From assembly GCA_017464245.1 (NCBI GenBank), contig JAFUDV010000064.1:1-57102 (forward strand): a DNA stretch of 57,102 nt, in the 5' to 3' direction. Positions 1-8,427 of the stretch are shown here, in pieces (the stretch's first letter is position 1; each line of letters begins with the position of its first letter). The notes beneath the pieces were generated by a model. It saw only the letters and a list, made by a program, of their open reading frames with translations. It had not been told where the DNA came from and did not search any database. Position numbers and translations under genes: made by a program. The stretch is from Bacteroidales bacterium. GTDB lineage: Bacteria; Bacteroidota; Bacteroidia; Bacteroidales; UBA932.

Positions 1-2129
1 ACAACTTCTGGGAGATGGGCGACACGGGCCCCTGCGGCCCCTGCTCGGAAATCCACATCGACCTGCGCTCCGACGAGGAGATCGCGAAGAAGCCCGGCCG
101 GGAGCTCGTGAACACGGACAACGACGAGGTCATCGAGATCTGGAACCTGGTGTTCATGCAGTTCAACCGCAAGGCCGACGGCCACCTGGAGCCGCTTCCG
201 GCGAAGAACATCGACACGGGCATGGGCTTCGAGCGCCTGTGCATGGTGCTCCAGGGCAAGAGCTCCAACTACGAGACGGACGTGTTCAGCGGCCTCATCG
301 GCAGGCTGGAGGAACTTTCCGGGCACAAGTACCACGAGAACGAGAAGGTGGAAGTGGCCATGCGCGTGTGCGCCGACCACATCCGCGCCATCGCCTTCTC
401 CATCGCCGACGGCCAGCTGCCCTCCAACGTGAAGGCCGGCTACGTGATCCGGAGGATCCTGCGCCGCGCCGTCCGGTACGGCTATACCTTCCTGGGCTTC
501 AACGAGCCGTTCCTCACCCGCCTGGTTCCCCAGCTGGTGGAGGACATGGGCGAGGCCTATCCGGAGCTGAAGGCCCAGCAGAAGCTCGTGGAGAGCGTCA
601 TCCGCGAGGAGGAGAACGCCTTCCTGCGCACCCTGGACCGCGGTATCCGCCTGCTTGACGACACGATGGCGAAGAGCGCCGCGACCAAGGTCATCTCCGG
701 GGTCGATGCCTTCGTCCTGTATGACACCTACGGTTTCCCGATCGACCTGACGGAGCTCATCGCCACCGAGAAGGGCTACACCGTGGACCTCGACGGCTTC
801 CAGGTGGAGCTGGGCAAGCAGAAGGAACGCGCCCGCAACGCCACCGCCAACGAGTTCGGCGACTGGGTGGAGTTCGCCGCTGGCGACGAGGTGGAATTCC
901 TGGGCTATGACCTCACCGACTACGAGGGCGCTACGCTCCTGAAGCAGCGCACCGTCAAGCAGAAGAACAAGGAATACTTCCAGCTCGTCTTCGACAAGAC
1001 CCCGTTCTATGCCGAGATGGGCGGCCAGGTGGGCGACACCGGCTGCATCGTCTCCGCCTCCGGCGAGAAGATCACCATCCTGAACACGGTGAAGGAGAAC
1101 AACCTCACCATCCACCTCGCCGAGCGGCTTCCCGCCGACGGGACCGAGTCCTTCGACCTGCATGTCGATGCCTCCCGCCGCGCGAAGATCGCCGCGAACC
1201 ATTCCGCGACGCACCTCCTCCACGAGGCCCTGCGCGAAGTCCTGGGCACCCATGTGGAGCAGAAGGGTTCCTTCGTGGGCCCGGACTACTTCCGTTTCGA
1301 CTTCTCCCACTTCGCCAAGATGACCGACGAGGAGCTACTCGCCACCGAGAAAAAGGTCAACGCCCTCATCCGCAGCAACTTCCCGCTCTGGGAGAAGCGC
1401 GACGCGACGATGGACGAGGCCAAGTCGATGGGCGCGATGGCCCTGTTCGGCGAGAAGTACGGCGACGTGGTCCGCGTGGTCCGCTTCGGCGACTCCGTGG
1501 AGCTCTGCGGCGGCACGCACACCTCCGCGACCGGCAACATCGGCCTGCTGAAGATCGTCTCCGAGAGCGCCATCGCCGCCGGCGTCCGCCGGATCGAGGC
1601 CCTCACGGGCGAAGCGGCGGAGAACTACGTCCATGGCCTGGAAGACACGCTCCGCACCGCCCGCAGCTTCTTCAACAACGTCCCCGACCTCGCCGGTGCC
1701 ATCCGGAAGCTCGTGGAAGACAATGCCGAGGCGCGCAAGCAGCTGGAAGAGGCGGCCGCCGAAAAGGCCGCGCAGCTCGCCGAGCGCATCTATGCAGGCG
1801 CCGAAGTCGTGAACGGCATCCGCGTCGCCCGCTTCGACCTGTCGGTGGATCCGGCCATGGCCCGCAACATCGGTCTCCTCCTCCAGAAGAAGGCGGAGAA
1901 CCTGGTGCTCGCCGGCGCCTTCGAGTTCGGCGGCAAGCCGAACCTCGTACTGATGTACTCCTCCGACCTCGTCGCGAAGGGCAAGAACGCCGGCAAGGAC
2001 ATCCGCGAAGCCGCGAAGCTCATCCAGGGCGGCGGCGGCGGACAGCCCGGCCTCGCCACCGCCGGCGGCCGTGACACCGCGAACCTCCCCGCCGCCCTCG
2101 ACAAGCTCGTCGAACTTGCCACTGCATGA
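1..2129 (+). CDS. alaS: Alanyl-tRNA synthetase, 5' end outside window
   Basis: Charges tRNA-Ala with alanine in the cytoplasm and edits mischarged tRNA. The gene is already open at the window edge (first full codon at position 3), so roughly 170 N-terminal residues are missing compared with the usual ~870. The first visible residues are the conserved class II core stretch [11 protein letters not shown]. The editing-domain zinc motif HxxxH (HSATH) is near 1201 and its partner CGGTH near 1505. The C-terminal part carries the glycine-rich GGGGGQPG stretch typical of the C-Ala domain and ends at TGA 2127-2129. All visible motifs are intact, so I read it as functional. A 189-base gap holding an inverted-repeat element separates it from the next gene. 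Confidence 0.97.
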   Translation, partial: NFWEMGDTGPCGPCSEIHIDLRSDEEIAKKPGRELVNTDNDEVIEIWNLVFMQFNRKADGHLEPLPAKNIDTGMGFERLCMVLQGKSSNYETDVFSGLIGRLEELSGHKYHENEKVEVAMRVCADHIRAIAFSIADGQLPSNVKAGYVIRRILRRAVRYGYTFLGFNEPFLTRLVPQLVEDMGEAYPELKAQQKLVESVIREEENAFLRTLDRGIRLLDDTMAKSAATKVISGVDAFVLYDTYGFPIDLTELIATEKGYTVDLDGFQVELGKQKERARNATANEFGDWVEFAAGDEVEFLGYDLTDYEGATLLKQRTVKQKNKEYFQLVFDKTPFYAEMGGQVGDTGCIVSASGEKITILNTVKENNLTIHLAERLPADGTESFDLHVDASRRAKIAANHSATHLLHEALREVLGTHVEQKGSFVGPDYFRFDFSHFAKMTDEELLATEKKVNALIRSNFPLWEKRDATMDEAKSMGAMALFGEKYGDVVRVVRFGDSVELCGGTHTSATGNIGLLKIVSESAIAAGVRRIEALTGEAAENYVHGLEDTLRTARSFFNNVPDLAGAIRKLVEDNAEARKQLEEAAAEKAAQLAERIYAGAEVVNGIRVARFDLSVDPAMARNIGLLLQKKAENLVLAGAFEFGGKPNLVLMYSSDLVAKGKNAGKDIREAAKLIQGGGGGQPGLATAGGRDTANLPAALDKLVELATA

Positions 2130-2292
2130 TTTTTGCCGACGTGGAGTGCCGGTGAAGTCCGGAAACCTGTGGCCACCCTCGGCCACATAAGAGGGAGGGG
2201 CCCGCAGGCTTTGGAACAAAGACTGTGGGAGGGGCCGGAGCGAAGCGGAGGCGGTTTCCGGACTTTACCGGCCGGAACAAAGGCAAAAATCA
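2127..2292. repeat. Nested inverted-repeat element between alaS and the LptF/G-Fmt gene
   Basis: Two nested pairs of arms occupy almost the whole gap. The outer arms are TGATTTTTGCC (2127-2137) and its perfect complement (2282-2292). The inner arms are 20 bp with one mismatch (2148-2167 and 2253-2272, core AAGTCCGGAAACC). Inside are two small hairpins: TGTGGCC/GGCCACA at 2168-2187, and CTTTG-GAA-CAAAG at 2209-2221. The decamer GGGAGGGGCC also occurs twice as a direct repeat. As RNA this would fold into a long imperfect stem with two inner hairpins. The outer arm overlaps the alaS stop codon. It could be a miniature mobile element, a structured RNA or a terminator. No target duplication is obvious. 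Confidence 0.7.
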
Positions 2293-2318
2293 GAAAAGAC
2301 TGATAGTAAACCAGAGAA

Positions 2319-4757
2319 ATGAAAAAGCTGGACCAGTTCATATTGAAGTCGTTCATCGGACCGTTCTTCGCGATCCTGATGATCGTCATCTTCATCCTGG
2401 TGATGCAGTTCCTGTGGCTGTACATCGATGAGCTGGTGGGCAAGGGCCTGGAACTCAAGGTGATCCTGGAGTTCCTGATGTGGGGCAGCTGCCAGGTGCT
2501 GCCGCTGGCGATCCCGCTGGCGACGCTCCTGTCGTCCATGATGACCTTCGGCGACATGGGCGAAAGCTACGAGCTCACCGCCATGAAGGCCTCCGGCATC
2601 TCCCTGGCCCGCATCCTGCTGCCGGTGACGGTCGCGAGCGCCCTCATCGCCGTCGCCGCGTTCTTCATCGGCGACCGGCTGGTCCCCTACTCCATCAACC
2701 AGATCTACACGATGCGGGACGACATCGGCCGGACCAAGTCCGAGATCAAGATCCCCATCGGCACGTTCTATGACGGCATCGAGGGGTACATCCTCCGCAT
2801 CAGCGACCGGGACGACGCGTCCGGTATGATGTACGACGTGATGGTGTACGACCATTCGGCCGACAAGGGGAACACCCGGCTCACGGTGGCCGACAGCGCG
2901 ATGATGAAGATGTCCAAGGCCAAGGACTACCTGACCTTCCAGCTGTACGACGGAACCAACTACCAGGAGACCAACACCCGGAAATACCGCGACACCACCC
3001 TGGCCCTGCAGCGGATCCACTTCGCCCGCCAGGAGATGGTGATCCCCCTGGAGAACTACTCCTTCCAGCACTCCGACTCCGCCCGCTACGGCGAGCAGGT
3101 CAAGTCCATGTCCATCGCCCAGCTCAAGCACGGGATGGATTCGCTCGGCGCCCTGTCCGACGCCGGAGCGCAGAAATTCCTCTCCGAGCTCCAGGGCACC
3201 GGTGCCCTGCAGTGGCGGTCCCAGTTGGACACGACCTGGAAGGAATCCGGGAAGCGCCCCCTCGAACTGCGGGACGAGCCCGCCAAATGGGACGATCCCC
3301 GGACCCGGAAAACGGCCTATGACCGGGCTTACTCGAGCGCCCAGCAGCTCCAGTCCACCCTCCAGACCCAGGGCATGGAGGCCTACGAGTACTCCCGGCT
3401 CCTGCGCTGGAGCGAGGTGGAAATCTGGAAGAAATACGCGCAGGCCCTCGCCTGCTTCATCCTGTTCTTCATCGGCGCGCCCATCGGCTCGCTCATCCGA
3501 AAGGGCGGCCTGGGGACCCCGGCCGTCGTCTCCATCCTGTTCTTCGTCCTGTACTGGGTCGTGGACATCTCGGGCACGAAACTGGCCCGGGACGGTTCCG
3601 TGGCGCCGTTCACGGGCGATTTCATCTCCGCCTTCGTCCTGATACCGATCGGTGCGTTCCTGACCTGGATGGCCATCCGGGAAAAGGCCCTGAACATCGA
3701 CGGATTCAAGACCTGGTGGCGCAAAGCATTCAGCAAAGTCATGTCCCTGTTCAAGAAAACCCGCATCGTCTATATGGGTACGCCCGAATTTGCGGTGGCC
3801 CCGCTGGACGCCCTCGTACGGAACGAATACAAGGTGGTGGGCGTCGTGACGGTGGCCGACAAGCCCAGCGGGCGCGGCCTCAAGGTCAACGAGAGCGCCG
3901 TCAAGAAATATGCGGTCGCCCATGGAATCCCGGTCCTCCAGCCCGACAAGCTCAAGGATCCCGCCTTCCTGGAGGCCCTGACGGCCTGGAAAGCGGACCT
4001 GTTCGTGGTCGTGGGCTTCCGGATGCTCCCGGAAGTGGTCTGGAAGATGCCCCGGATGGGCACATTCAACCTCCATGCCGCCCTTCTGCCGCAGTACCGC
4101 GGCGCGGCCCCGATCAACTGGGCCGTCATCAACGGGGAGAACATCACGGGCGTCACGACCTTCATGATCGACCAGAAGATCGATACGGGCGGCATCCTCT
4201 TGCGCCAGGAATGCCGGGTGGAGCCTACGGACACCGTCGGTGACGTCCACGACAAGCTCATGGCCCTCGGCGCCGACCTGGTGGTCCAGACGGTCGAAGG
4301 CCTCATCCAGAAGAATGTCGAGACCCGCGTCCAGCGCAGTTTCGTCCAGGGTTCCGAAGTCCTGAAGCCGGCCCCGAAACTCACCCGCGAACTCCAGCAC
4401 ATCGACTGGAACGACACCACGCGGAATATCTACAACCTGGTCCGCGGCCTTTCTCCGTTCCCGGGCGCCTTCACCGAACTCGTCAAGGACGGCCAGGCCA
4501 CGCAGCTGAAGGTCTTCTTCGGCGAAATGCGGTCCGACCTCCACGCCGCACCGGGCACCATCCTCTCCGACGGGAAGACCTACCTGGCCGTGGCGACGGC
4601 CGACGGCGCCCTCGCCCTCACCGACATCCAGCTTGCCGGCAAGAAGCGGATGGACGTCAAGGCCTTCCTCCTGGGCTTCCGCGAACCGCAGTCCTACACC
4701 ACCACCCAGGGCACGTCCAAGGCCGAAATCCTCAAGACCAAACCGGTCGACGAATGA
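2319..4757 (+). CDS. LptF/LptG-family LPS export permease joined in frame to methionyl-tRNA formyltransferase
   Basis: One uninterrupted frame of 812 codons encodes two known proteins. Residues 1 to ~474 are an LptF/LptG (YjgP/YjgQ) permease: N-terminal membrane segments around residues 10-35, 52-75 and 95-120, a large periplasmic domain, then three membrane segments before residue ~455. This family works with LptB to extract LPS from the inner membrane. Residues ~475-812 are Fmt, which formylates initiator Met-tRNA. The start motif TRIVYMGTPEFA, the folate/catalytic stretch NLHAALLPQYRGAAP (Asn, His) and the later Asp of KIDTGG are all present. No stop lies between the parts. An internal ATG at 3741 could start a separate Fmt. 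The permease C-terminus is cytoplasmic in this family, so a tethered Fmt is topologically possible. Confidence 0.9.
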   Translation: MKKLDQFILKSFIGPFFAILMIVIFILVMQFLWLYIDELVGKGLELKVILEFLMWGSCQVLPLAIPLATLLSSMMTFGDMGESYELTAMKASGISLARILLPVTVASALIAVAAFFIGDRLVPYSINQIYTMRDDIGRTKSEIKIPIGTFYDGIEGYILRISDRDDASGMMYDVMVYDHSADKGNTRLTVADSAMMKMSKAKDYLTFQLYDGTNYQETNTRKYRDTTLALQRIHFARQEMVIPLENYSFQHSDSARYGEQVKSMSIAQLKHGMDSLGALSDAGAQKFLSELQGTGALQWRSQLDTTWKESGKRPLELRDEPAKWDDPRTRKTAYDRAYSSAQQLQSTLQTQGMEAYEYSRLLRWSEVEIWKKYAQALACFILFFIGAPIGSLIRKGGLGTPAVVSILFFVLYWVVDISGTKLARDGSVAPFTGDFISAFVLIPIGAFLTWMAIREKALNIDGFKTWWRKAFSKVMSLFKKTRIVYMGTPEFAVAPLDALVRNEYKVVGVVTVADKPSGRGLKVNESAVKKYAVAHGIPVLQPDKLKDPAFLEALTAWKADLFVVVGFRMLPEVVWKMPRMGTFNLHAALLPQYRGAAPINWAVINGENITGVTTFMIDQKIDTGGILLRQECRVEPTDTVGDVHDKLMALGADLVVQTVEGLIQKNVETRVQRSFVQGSEVLKPAPKLTRELQHIDWNDTTRNIYNLVRGLSPFPGAFTELVKDGQATQLKVFFGEMRSDLHAAPGTILSDGKTYLAVATADGALALTDIQLAGKKRMDVKAFLLGFREPQSYTTTQGTSKAEILKTKPVDE

Positions 4758-4776
4758 TGGTGACAGCTGTCACCAT
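4757..4776. promoter_or_regulatory. Perfect 20-bp palindrome between the Fmt region and thiamine pyrophosphokinase
   Basis: The half-site ATGGTGACAG is followed immediately by its exact complement, with no loop. It begins on the last base of the Fmt stop codon and ends 15 bases before the next ATG. A loopless palindrome suits a dimeric DNA-binding protein better than a terminator, and no T-run follows. The binding factor is unknown. Confidence 0.5.
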
Positions 4777-4791
4777 AATAACCGTTTTCCC

Positions 4792-5448
4792 ATGAAGCAT
4801 ATCGTGATTCTGTGCGACGGGGAGTTTCCCCGGAAGGCGTATCCGCTGTATCTGCTGGATTCGGCCGATGCGGTCGTGTGCTGCGACGGATCGGTGCTGA
4901 AATACCTGCGGTACGGGAAGCGGCGCTATGGGGAGGAGCGGCTGCCGGAGGCGGTTGTCGGCGACATGGACACGCTGCCGAAATCCTGGCAGGAGCGCTT
5001 GGCGGACCGGATCGTCCACGAGAGTGAGCAGGACTACAACGACCAGACGAAGGCGATGCGGTACGTACTGTCGCACCACCCCGATGCGACGGAAATCCAC
5101 ATCCTCGGCGCAACCGGACGGCGGGAGGACCACACCATCGGCAACCTGGGACTCTTGATGGAGTACACGCGGCTGTTCGACCTGGAAGGCATCCACGTGG
5201 AGAGCGTATCCGACTGGTCCACGGCCTTTGCCGTGACGGACAGCTGCGAACTGCATGTAGGCAAAGGAAGGCGCGTGTCGCTGTTTTCCGCCGACAATTC
5301 ACTGACCATCCGGTCGGAGGGCCTGCAATGGCCCACGGACGCCGTCGTCTTCGACGCCTGGTGGCCGGCGACGCTCAACCGGGCGGTGGACGACGTGATA
5401 AAACTCACATTTTCACATCCTTCCCGTGCGCTCATCCTGCTGGATTGA
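4792..5448 (+). CDS. Thiamine pyrophosphokinase
   Basis: Transfers pyrophosphate from ATP to thiamine, giving the cofactor thiamine diphosphate, in the cytoplasm. The 218-residue product carries the family marks in order: CDGS near residue 29, VVGDMDTLPKSW near residue 60 (Mg/ATP-binding GDxD), DQTKAM near residue 85, and LGATGRREDHTIGN near residue 105 (thiamine/ATP site, TGxRxDH). The frame is open further upstream, but ATG 4792 starts directly at the conserved beta strand HIVILCDGE and lies past the previous stop, so I choose it. It follows the Fmt region by 34 bases that contain a palindrome, so it may be cotranscribed or separately controlled. Confidence 0.9.
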   Translation: MKHIVILCDGEFPRKAYPLYLLDSADAVVCCDGSVLKYLRYGKRRYGEERLPEAVVGDMDTLPKSWQERLADRIVHESEQDYNDQTKAMRYVLSHHPDATEIHILGATGRREDHTIGNLGLLMEYTRLFDLEGIHVESVSDWSTAFAVTDSCELHVGKGRRVSLFSADNSLTIRSEGLQWPTDAVVFDAWWPATLNRAVDDVIKLTFSHPSRALILLD

Positions 5449-5459
5449 GCGTTTTTTAT

Positions 5460-5467
5460 TATATTTG
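5460..5467 (+). promoter_or_regulatory. Bacteroidota -7 promoter element (TATATTTG)
   Basis: Exact match to TAnnTTTG, 26 bases before the ATG of the polyferredoxin gene and directly after the thiamine pyrophosphokinase stop. No good TTTG sits at the -33 position, so support is from one element only. Confidence 0.5.
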
Positions 5468-5492
5468 TGGACGATACGATAAAAGGATCCCT

Positions 5493-7004
5493 ATGCTTAA
5501 GAAAATCCGCGTCGCACTGGCCGTCGTTTTCTGGCTGGGCATCACGCTGCTGTTCCTGGATTTCACGGGAGCGCTCCACGGATGGCTCGGCTGGATGGCG
5601 AAAGTGCAGTTCCTCCCCGCCGTCCTGGCGCTCAACGTGGCCGTCATCATCGGCCTTGTCCTCCTGACGCTCCTGTTCGGACGGGTCTATTGCTCCGTCA
5701 TCTGCCCGCTGGGCGTGTTCCAGGACGGAGTGGCCCATCTCAATGTCGCGCGCAAGCGCAGGAAGAAGGACCGCAAGCCTTATGGCTACAGCCCCGAAAT
5801 GAAGTGGCTGCGCTATGGGGTGTGGGTGCTCTTCGTCATCGCCCTCATCGCGGGCGTGCAGGCGCTCGTCGCCCTCCTGGCCCCGTACAGCGCCTGGGGA
5901 CGCATCGTCCAGAACCTGTTCCAGCCGGTGTATCTCTGGGTGAACAACCTGTTCGCCGCCCTCGCCGAGCGGGCCGACAGCTATGCGTTCTATTCCAAGG
6001 AGGTATGGCTGCGGAGCCTCCCGACCTTCATCGTGGCTGCGGTCACGCTGGTCGTCGTGGTCGTCCTCGCCTGGAAAAACGGCCGAACCTACTGCAACAC
6101 AATCTGCCCGGTGGGTACGACGCTCAGCTTCTTCTCCCGCTTCGCGATGTTCCGCCCGGTCATCGACAAGGCGAAGTGCAAGGACTGCAAGATGTGCGAG
6201 CATAATTGCAAGGCCGCCTGCATCGACATCGCGGACCACAAGATCGACTACAGCCGCTGCGTGGACTGTTTCAACTGCATCGACACCTGCAAGTTCGGGG
6301 CGCTGAAGTACCGGTATGCATGGGGAAAAGTTCATCCCAAGCAGAGCGAAGTAACAGCAGATTCTTCTGCTGCGCCTCAGAATGACAGCGGACGGAGGGC
6401 TTTTTTAACCGGCGCGGCGCTCGCCGTGGGTGGAGCCACCCTCAAGGCGCAGGAGAAGAAGATGGACGGCGGATTCGCCGCCATCCTGGACAAGGAAGTG
6501 CCGGAGCGGGACGTGCCCATCACCCCGCCCGGATCCGAGAGCGTCCGGGACTTCTACCGCCGCTGCACGGCCTGCCAGCTGTGCGTGGCGGAGTGCCCGA
6601 ACAACGTGCTGAGGCCCTCCACGGACCTCAAGCACCTGATGCAGCCGGAGATGTCCTATGAACGGGGCTACTGCCGGCCCGAGTGCACCCGCTGCAGCGA
6701 GTTGTGCCCTGCCGGGGCCATCCGGAAGATCACCAAGGAGGAGAAGACGCAGTACCATATCGGTACGGCGCGCGTGAACCGCACGCTCTGCGTCGCCGAG
6801 GAAGGCGTGGAATGCGGCAACTGCGCCCGACACTGCCCTTCCGGCGCCATCCAGATGGTCGAGGACGAAGCCACCGGGTTCAAGCACCCCGTCGTGAACG
6901 AGGCCCTGTGCATCGGCTGCGGCGCCTGCGAGAACCTGTGCCCGTCCCGGCCCATCAGCGCCATCACCGTGAACGGACGCCATCAACACCTTAACGAGGA
7001 GTAG
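5493..7004 (+). CDS. Membrane polyferredoxin: NapH/NosR-like domain plus C-terminal multi-cluster ferredoxin with internal twin-arginine motif
   Basis: Predicted electron-transfer protein of 503 residues. The N-terminal part has about four membrane helices (near residues 6-28, 40-62, 105-130 and 170-195). It has two NapH-type CxxxCP motifs (YCSVICP, YCNTICP) and two [4Fe-4S] motifs (CKDCKMCEHNC, CVDCFNCIDTC). A polar linker follows, then a second part opening with RRAFLTGAALAVGG (Arg301-Arg302, Tat-like). That part carries four more clusters (CTACQLCVAECP, CTRCSELCP, CGNCARHCP, CIGCGACENLCP). It looks like a NapH-type gene joined to a NapG-like ferredoxin gene. The aldo/keto reductase gene starts two bases after its stop, so the two are surely one transcript. 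The electron donor and acceptor are unknown. Confidence 0.85.
   Translation: MLKKIRVALAVVFWLGITLLFLDFTGALHGWLGWMAKVQFLPAVLALNVAVIIGLVLLTLLFGRVYCSVICPLGVFQDGVAHLNVARKRRKKDRKPYGYSPEMKWLRYGVWVLFVIALIAGVQALVALLAPYSAWGRIVQNLFQPVYLWVNNLFAALAERADSYAFYSKEVWLRSLPTFIVAAVTLVVVVVLAWKNGRTYCNTICPVGTTLSFFSRFAMFRPVIDKAKCKDCKMCEHNCKAACIDIADHKIDYSRCVDCFNCIDTCKFGALKYRYAWGKVHPKQSEVTADSSAAPQNDSGRRAFLTGAALAVGGATLKAQEKKMDGGFAAILDKEVPERDVPITPPGSESVRDFYRRCTACQLCVAECPNNVLRPSTDLKHLMQPEMSYERGYCRPECTRCSELCPAGAIRKITKEEKTQYHIGTARVNRTLCVAEEGVECGNCARHCPSGAIQMVEDEATGFKHPVVNEALCIGCGACENLCPSRPISAITVNGRHQHLNEE
6331..6392 (+). repeat. Interspersed-repeat-like DNA inside the polyferredoxin gene
   Basis: The bases encoding the linker before the twin-arginine motif read like a bacterial intergenic repeat: AAGCAGAGCGAAGTAACAGC, then GATTCTTCTGCTGCG, then CTCAGAATGACAG. 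The AGATTCTTC...CAGAATGACA form resembles short dispersed repeats I know from many bacterial genomes. It stays in frame and has codon use unlike the flanks (TCT, AGC, GTA). Copy number cannot be checked here. Confidence 0.4.
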
Positions 7005-7006
7005 CC

Positions 7007-8356
7007 ATGGAAAGAAGAAACTTTATCAAGATATCGGGCGCCGGTGCGCTGGCCATGGGGGCCGCCGCCGCGGGATGCGTCCCCAAGCCCAAAACCGTCG
7101 GGACGGAAGAAGGCCCCGAGCAGATGATCTACCGCGAGAATCCCGTGAACGGGGACAAGGTGTCCCTGATCGGCTTCGGCTGCATGCGCTGGCCGATGGT
7201 GGAGAAGGACGGAAAACGCGTCATCGACCAGGAGGCCGTGAACGAGATGGTGGACTATGCCATCGAACACGGTATCAATTACTTCGACACCTCCCCCGCC
7301 TACCTGATGGGCCAGTCCGAGCTGGCGGCGGGCAACGCCCTGAGCCGTCATCCGCGGGACAAGTATTTCATCGCGACGAAACTGTCCAACTTCGGCGACC
7401 AGTCCACGGAGGCGTCCATCAAGATGTACCACGACTCCTTCGAGCAGCTCCGGACCGACTACTTCGACTACTACCTCCTCCATTCCATCGGCCGGGGCGG
7501 TGTCGCCGCTTTCCGCCAGCGCTACGTGGACAACGGAATGATCGACTTCCTCCTGAAGGAGAAGGAGGCCGGACGCATCCGCAACCTGGGCTTCTCCTTC
7601 CACGGAAAGGCCGAGGAGTTCGACGCCCTCATCGCCCTGCATGACAACGGGGACATCCACTGGGACTTCTGCCAGATCGAGATGAACTATGTGGACTGGA
7701 CCCATGCCGACGGCGTCCGGAACGCCAACGCCGAGTACCTCTACGCCGAACTGGAGAAACGGAACATCCCTATCGTCATCATGGAGCCCCTCCTGGGCGG
7801 CCGCCTGGCCAACGTACCGGACGCCATCGCCAAGCAGATGAAGGAGCGCGAGCCCGACAAGTCCATCGCCTCGTGGGCCTTCCGCTTCTGCGGGACCTTC
7901 CCGGGCGTGATGTGCGCCCTGAGCGGCATGACCAACATGGACCCGCTCATGGACAACATCAAGACCTTCGGGCATTTCAAGCCCCTGACCGGGGAGGAAC
8001 TGGAATTCCTGGAGCGGATGGCCACCCAGATGATGGAATACCCGCTGGTGAACTGCACCGACTGCAAGTACTGCATGCCGTGCCCCTGGGGCATCGACAT
8101 CCCGGGCATCTTCAAGCACTACAACACCTCCGTCACCGAGGGCCGCTACGCACAGACGCAGCAGCAGAAGGAGTACCGCAAGCTCAAGAACGCCTACCTG
8201 GTGAGCTACGACCGGGCCATCCCGACCCTCCGCCAGGCCGACCACTGCATCGGCTGCGGCGAATGCCTCTCCCACTGTCCCCAGAGCATTCCCATCCCGA
8301 CGGAGCTCCGCCGGATCAACCACTACATCGAGGCGCTAAAGCAGGACACGCTGTAA
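7007..8356 (+). CDS. Aldo/keto reductase with twin-arginine leader and C-terminal [4Fe-4S] ferredoxin
   Basis: NAD(P)H-type oxidoreductase of the aldo/keto reductase fold, 449 residues, substrate unknown. The catalytic tetrad is visible: Asp94 and Tyr99 (FDTSPAY), Lys125 (IATK) and His159 (YLLHS). The C-terminus adds two ferredoxin motifs, CTDCKYCMPCP (Cys350, 353, 356, 359) and CIGCGECLSHCP (Cys414, 417, 420, 424), as in the ferredoxin-bearing subgroup of this family. The N-terminus RRNFIKISGAGALAMG looks like a Tat leader and is followed by Cys26, which may be a lipoprotein site. Its start is two bases after the polyferredoxin stop, so the two probably exchange electrons. It ends at a strong shared terminator. 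Confidence 0.9.
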   Translation: MERRNFIKISGAGALAMGAAAAGCVPKPKTVGTEEGPEQMIYRENPVNGDKVSLIGFGCMRWPMVEKDGKRVIDQEAVNEMVDYAIEHGINYFDTSPAYLMGQSELAAGNALSRHPRDKYFIATKLSNFGDQSTEASIKMYHDSFEQLRTDYFDYYLLHSIGRGGVAAFRQRYVDNGMIDFLLKEKEAGRIRNLGFSFHGKAEEFDALIALHDNGDIHWDFCQIEMNYVDWTHADGVRNANAEYLYAELEKRNIPIVIMEPLLGGRLANVPDAIAKQMKEREPDKSIASWAFRFCGTFPGVMCALSGMTNMDPLMDNIKTFGHFKPLTGEELEFLERMATQMMEYPLVNCTDCKYCMPCPWGIDIPGIFKHYNTSVTEGRYAQTQQQKEYRKLKNAYLVSYDRAIPTLRQADHCIGCGECLSHCPQSIPIPTELRRINHYIEALKQDTL

Positions 8357-8371
8357 GGCCGTTCCCCCGAT

Positions 8372-8412
8372 AAAACGAATGCCCCGGACCAATCGGCCCG
8401 GGGCATCGTTTT
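8372..8412. terminator. Bidirectional terminator
   Basis: A hairpin with arms AAAACGAATGCCCCGG (8372-8387) and its complement (8398-8412), with one bulged A and a 10-base loop. It is T-rich at the end in both directions. It lies between the convergent aldo/keto reductase and fimbrillin-like genes and can serve both. Confidence 0.85.
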
Positions 8413-8427
8413 CAGGGGAGGTTCCGC

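Noticed and set aside
2265-4544. Open frame of about 760 codons on the minus strand
   Set aside because: It is antisense to the LptF/G-Fmt gene, which has conserved motifs along its whole length.
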